From: Cryobacterium adonitolivorans | GTDB taxonomy: Bacteria; Actinomycetota; Actinomycetes; Actinomycetales; Microbacteriaceae | NCBI RefSeq assembly: GCF_004402695.1 | Contig: NZ_SOFL01000049.1 | Location: 17,059-81,058 of the forward strand | Length of the DNA stretch: 64,000 nt | Direction: 5' to 3' | In this document: positions 61,101 through 64,000 of the stretch, piece by piece | Layout: each line of letters starts with the position of its first letter | How positions within the stretch are numbered: the stretch's first letter is position 1 | The notes under the pieces: model-generated | What the model was told of the DNA's origin: nothing | The model's input: only the letters and a program-made list of their open reading frames with translations | Databases searched by the model: none | Program-made: the position numbers and the translations under genes

Positions 61101-64000
61101 GCCAGGCGGGTGCGGGCATCCCGGTGGCGCACGAGCTGGAACGCGGCGACCGCCGTGACGATGACCGTGGGCAGCAGCCACGCCTCGAGGAGTGGGCCCG
61201 TGGAGCCCGTGGAGCCCGCGGAGTCGAGCAGGCGCAGCGAGCGGGCAATGCCCGTGCTGAGTAGGCCGAGAGCGCCGGCGAGCCCGGCAGCGGCCAGGTA
61301 GGCCGACCGCGGTGGCGTCCAGCGCACCAGCGTGGCGCCGACAAGCAGCACCGCGGATGCTGCGCCGGTGACGATCGGACGCACCGGCGACCCGGTCTGC
61401 ATGCTCAGGGCCAGGGGGAGCAGGGCCACCGAGAGGCCGGCCAGGGTGAGCAACGCGGCGCCCGGGCTGGCGGTGACCGCGCGGTCGGCGCGGCCGTAGC
61501 GCCAGAGCAGCGCGGCCACAAGCAGCAGCAGGCCGGCCAGGGGGAGTACGTAGGCCTCCACCGGGGTGCTGCCGGCGCGGGCCAGCCCCCACCAGAGACC
61601 GGCGGTAGCCGAGGCGAGCGAGAGCCAACCGACATGGCGGCGCCAGGAACGGGAGGCGAAGAGCCCGTCGGCGTCGATCGCGGTGAGCAGCAGGGCCACC
61701 CCGGTGAGCAGCAGCACCAGCCAGCCGAGCTCGGTGAGGCCTGGCCGCAGGAAGACCGCGGCGAGCACCACGGCGGTGCCGATCTCCAGGCCGGCCGAGG
61801 AGCGCGCCCAGCCACCGGTCGTGCCGGCGGGTGTGCGGGCGAGAGTGCGGAGAACGAGGGCCACGGCCACTGTGAGCAGGGCGGCGATCGGCGCGGCGAG
61901 CACCGTGACCGTCCCGGGCGCCTCCGTGAGGGAGATCAGGTTCACCGTGAGCGCGAGCAGGGCCGGGGCCACGAGGAGCGCGCCGGTAAACCGTTCCCAG
62001 CGCAGGCCGCTGTCGTGGGACAGCGTCCAGAGCAGCGTCGAGGTCACGATCAGCGCGGCGGCCAGGATACCGGCGACGGGCACGCCCGGCGGGATCGTCG
62101 CGCGGTCTGCGGCGGCCAGCCCGTCGATGATTCGCCAGGTGGGGAGCACGAGGCCGAGCAGGGTCGGCGCGAGCAGGGTCCAGAACGCGAACCGGCGTTC
62201 CACGGCGGTGAACCCGCCGATCCGGCCCTGGGCCAGGAACACCTGGAGCAGACCGGTGGCCAACGCCACGCCGAGGGCCACCAGTAGCCACAGCACGGCC
62301 GCGGTGGGCGGCGCGGCGCGGGTGAGAGCCTCTGGAGCGGCGACGGCGCCGATGAGGGTGAGGACGATCGCGCCGGAGAGCAGGAGACCGCGGCCGCCGG
62401 CCCGGGACTCCCGGTGCAGCAGCAGCCGGGCGAGGAACGCGGCCAGCACCGCCGACAGGGTGCCGAGCCACCAGCTGGTGCTGCTGGCCCAGCTCACGGT
62501 GTATCCGAGCGCCTCGCTGGCGATGAAGAAGGTCAGGAGGATCGGGACGTAGCCGCCGAGGGGCAGGTGCCGGGCGCGAGTGAGCAGGAGCAGAGTGAGG
62601 GTGGCGGCGCCGAGCAGCACGTACAGCGGCAGCACCAGCCAGAGCAGCTCGGTGAAGGGCACGGCGAGCAGGACCACGACGAGTCCGAACCAGGCGAGGA
62701 TCCGCAGGCGCGAGGCCAGCACCGCGCCGGCCCGCCAGAATCCGGCCACCAGCACGGCGACACCGGCCAGCGTGGCCACGGCCCAGACGCTGATGTCGTT
62801 CACCGAGGCAAGTGGATCGCCCAACCGGGCGAGCGTCGACAGCAGGGCGCTGGCCAGTGGTGCGGCGGCTGCGGCCAGCACGCCCATACCGATCGTTGCC
62901 ACGAGTAACGCGGCGGTGAGCGCGGCACTGAGCCGGGCGGTTCTGGCGGGGCCGGCCGGCCGGCGCCGCCAGGCGAGTTCGAGGCTTAGCGCGAGAGCGG
63001 CGGTGGCCAGCAGCGGCAGGGTGACGAGCAGGTTGTTGTCCTCGGTGCGCCAAGCGAACACGTTGATGCCGAGCACCGCGGCCAGGGTGGCCAGGCCCGC
63101 GGATGCGTAGGCAAAGGCCCGGTAGGCGGCATCCGGTGTGCGCCCGGTCAACGCCACGACGGCGTGCGTGACAGCGATGGCGGTCACGGCGCCGTAGGTG
63201 AGCAGGGGAATCGCCGTCCCGTCGGGAGCCACGAACCCGCCGGTCACCGTGGCGGTCGCCAGGCCGAGAGCGGCCAGTGCGAGCAGGGCGATCCTCTCGG
63301 CACGACGGTCGACGGCGGGCCAGAATGAGGCCGTGCCCGGCCGGGTGAACCTGTGCACGAGCGCGCCGGCGGCGGCTCCCATGGCGGCCAGGAAGAGCCG
63401 GGTGAGCGGCTCGGCGTCCGCCGTGAGCCCGGCGGCGAGCAGGCCTGTGGCCGGTGCGGCAGCGGCGAATCCGGCCACGCTGGCCACCCGCAGCGACGAG
63501 ACCGCGTGCCAGAGCAGGAACAGCGCGGTGCACACCGTCAGTGTCACGCCCCAGTAGAGGAGGCCGTCGACGTTGCCGAAGCCGAACAGGTTGTTCTCCC
63601 GCAGCGCCCAGGCGTCCAGGAGCACCAGCACCACGGCGAGAGCGCCGATGCCCTCCGCAGTGCTGACGAGCCCCGTGCGCCGCAACAGTCCCGCCGTGGC
63701 AAGCATGGCCAGGGTGAAGAGCCCCACGATGGCCGAACGCACGGCGAGGCCGGCGACGACGAAAGCCACGGTGAGGAAGACGATCGCCGCGACCGAGACG
63801 AGGGTGACGCCCACGAGCAGCAGCACCACCTGCACGCTCGAGCGCTTGTGCGCGGCCGGACCTGTCGGTGTCGCCGGTGCCTGCGCGGCGGCCTGGGTGG
63901 CCGCGTGGGCCTGCGCGGCCTGTGAGGCGGCCTGTGCGGCACGCGCCGCGTCGGCTTCGGCGGCGCGCTGAGCCTGGGCCTGCGCCTTGGCCCGGCGTTC
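58130..64000 (-). CDS. Very large SCO7613-type membrane protein (N terminus outside window)
   Basis: At least 1956 residues: the frame is open without a stop from base 64000. Residues 1-55 of the visible part are an Ala/Gln-rich linker (KAQAQAQRAAEADAARAA), then dozens of hydrophobic helices follow to the end. The C terminus, PFVLGATVLLLHALAQLWPW, WWLWLGIGGVLLIVLAARYEQRIQNFK, matches the SCO7613 C-terminal domain seen in large actinobacterial membrane proteins of unknown function. An internal GTG at 63835 is not the real start. The middle is built of repeated units (listed separately). A role in the envelope is likely but unproven. Confidence 0.85.
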   Translation of the reverse strand, partial: ERRAKAQAQAQRAAEADAARAAQAASQAAQAHAATQAAAQAPATPTGPAAHKRSSVQVVLLLVGVTLVSVAAIVFLTVAFVVAGLAVRSAIVGLFTLAMLATAGLLRRTGLVSTAEGIGALAVVLVLLDAWALRENNLFGFGNVDGLLYWGVTLTVCTALFLLWHAVSSLRVASVAGFAAAAPATGLLAAGLTADAEPLTRLFLAAMGAAAGALVHRFTRPGTASFWPAVDRRAERIALLALAALGLATATVTGGFVAPDGTAIPLLTYGAVTAIAVTHAVVALTGRTPDAAYRAFAYASAGLATLAAVLGINVFAWRTEDNNLLVTLPLLATAALALSLELAWRRRPAGPARTARLSAALTAALLVATIGMGVLAAAAAPLASALLSTLARLGDPLASVNDISVWAVATLAGVAVLVAGFWRAGAVLASRLRILAWFGLVVVLLAVPFTELLWLVLPLYVLLGAATLTLLLLTRARHLPLGGYVPILLTFFIASEALGYTVSWASSTSWWLGTLSAVLAAFLARLLLHRESRAGGRGLLLSGAIVLTLIGAVAAPEALTRAAPPTAAVLWLLVALGVALATGLLQVFLAQGRIGGFTAVERRFAFWTLLAPTLLGLVLPTWRIIDGLAAADRATIPPGVPVAGILAAALIVTSTLLWTLSHDSGLRWERFTGALLVAPALLALTVNLISLTEAPGTVTVLAAPIAALLTVAVALVLRTLARTPAGTTGGWARSSAGLEIGTAVVLAAVFLRPGLTELGWLVLLLTGVALLLTAIDADGLFASRSWRRHVGWLSLASATAGLWWGLARAGSTPVEAYVLPLAGLLLLVAALLWRYGRADRAVTASPGAALLTLAGLSVALLPLALSMQTGSPVRPIVTGAASAVLLVGATLVRWTPPRSAYLAAAGLAGALGLLSTGIARSLRLLDSAGSTGSTGPLLEAWLLPTVIVTAVAAFQLVRHRDARTRLARDRAGVVLLLVALGTLTLLEAASFDTSGLAAWRAFALLAGLAVGHVLALWRQRVPLGAVVAWTSAALAGFAAGAALVAGAVDPFELVTVPVGLALVAGQLVTARPGVANGVRPAGAAWAWTGAGLALVLLPSAVVAASTGASTLTAAGLTDDAVRQLLTLALGGLIAVGGAVLLGRPRWSLLAWPSLLVGAAAVVITATGRILSLPTPGAAGPDWRLEAWLLPAALLLVFTGGIIITNTPFLAPGTMAETPATATGPRSVRRGFGYGLVGLALLGILGAETAALPHGPYAEGRVIALVGLFAVLHVAVRWFDRSPAGTVLAWVSWAAGLVALLAGLGFSLPNPLELTTMPLGLSLIIGQLLAAGLLGSPLAPASARGPASGPVVSAWLAVGLGLALLPSAVEGAQGALLRPGLVLTVGGILAIGGALLITRSRWFVVAWPGVLVGALAVVVTASGRIRPLLVSPAGLDGRLEAWLLPAAVLLIGAGYTVIARSPALVRPVPGTGAADAGAASAATVHQVAPRRLLGYGLVSVALAGILGAETAALPYAAFAEGRVIALIGLFAVLQIAVRWFDRSRAGDLLAWLLVTAGFLVLIAGLGRDLFDPVELGTVPLGLALIVGQLIAARVIGRAQDTATTVPSARLVQAGLAVGLAVALLPSAVLAAEGTLVRAVLSLAIGGAVAILGAQLVNHARWALLAWPACLVGTISVVATAGLRIVALSGAPAGPTGQLEAWLLPAAALLVATGTCLVWVAHSSDSPDATSLPLRGGYALVAAALLGTVLAEVIALGYPPLATLRVVLMVWVFAAVFLAAFWGDRSPLGRLIAWVALAGAAGMLVAGVIHDVPDPVEIVSVPLALALVAAGLVHLRRVSSADSWLALAPGLLLLLVPSLLLDLGFSPLWRVVGLGVVAIAVLLLGTARRLQAPFVLGATVLLLHALAQLWPWIALLYVSVQWWLWLGIGGVLLIVLAARYEQRIQNFKSAALKISTLR
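58890..61190 (-). repeat. Internal repeats of about 240-260 residues in the large membrane protein
   Basis: The marker LEAWLLP recurs at about 58900, 59680, 60445 and 61175, that is every 780, 765 and 730 bases. A second marker, AEGRVIALxGLFAVLxxAVRWFDRSxAG, occurs at 59360-59450 and 60160-60235 with nearly identical DNA. A weaker fifth copy (EAYVLPL) is near 61550. The gene grew by tandem duplication of a multi-helix unit. Confidence 0.7.

Noticed and set aside
59364..63533. Minus-strand frame of 1389 codons inside the large membrane gene in another frame
   Set aside because: Arg/Pro/Ala-rich shadow; the overlapping frame has clear membrane helices and a known C-terminal domain.

Overview
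The window is GC-rich, densely coded DNA with many GTG starts and many 4-base GTGA/ATGA gene overlaps. Its gene content fits a free-living actinomycete, most likely of the family Microbacteriaceae (a Cryobacterium-like organism). The family assignment is inferred from style and gene content. I see no rRNA, tRNA, CRISPR array, insertion sequence or prophage.

Layout. 1-8.9 kb: the 3' part of a GH3 beta-N-acetylhexosaminidase facing a ROK sugar kinase, release factor 3, a DUF1059 protein, an EAL protein, and a molybdate operon read right to left (HTH-Mop regulator, modA, modB, modC, mepB-like). 9-14.8 kb: an NAD-dependent epimerase with a small coupled gene, alanine dehydrogenase, a Na+/H+ antiporter, and a decayed patch holding a frameshifted VOC gene, an ECF sigma gene that has lost its middle, and its YciI partner. 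14.9-25.8 kb: a complete-looking Ter (tellurium/stress) cluster on the minus strand. It has TerC, three TerD paralogues, TelA and two unnamed proteins, followed by an enzyme set (HpcH/HpaI-like aldolase, TRSP phosphoribosyltransferase, StiP/PELOTA protein, HAD phosphatase) linked by GTGA overlaps. TerC is divergent from a MarR gene across two matching inverted repeats.

25.8-28.6 kb: a fluoride-response unit, with a recognisable fluoride riboswitch ahead of a phosphoglycerate mutase and two FluC/CrcB channels, then a universal stress protein and remnants of an alpha-galactosidase and a RidA gene. 28.5-41.2 kb: a siderophore-interacting protein behind a possible iron box, a TetR gene near an oxidoreductase/isomerase pair, an MFS transporter, a methyltransferase, a luciferase-like oxidoreductase, a broken VOC gene, lspA, a diacylglycerol-kinase-like protein and two alpha/beta hydrolases. 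41.2-47.5 kb: acetyl-CoA synthetase, an SsuABC-type ABC transporter and an SDR. 47.6-53.8 kb: a complete ribose operon (LacI-type regulator, rbsA, rbsC, rbsB, rbsK, rbsD) with a clear sigma-70 promoter and a double operator, flanked by two copies of a 77-79 base repeat. 53.8-64 kb: a VIT-family transporter behind two possible iron boxes, an M50-like membrane protease, GNAT and DUF488 proteins, a copper P-type ATPase reduced to its membrane helices opposite a SHOCT protein across a CsoR-like palindrome, and a very large SCO7613-type membrane protein that runs off the right edge.

Two themes stand out. First, metal and halide stress: molybdate, tellurium/Ter, fluoride, iron and copper functions, several with visible cis-regulatory signals. 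Second, repeated gene collapse: four genes (ECF sigma, GH36, VOC, CopB) keep both ends of their family but lack the middle.
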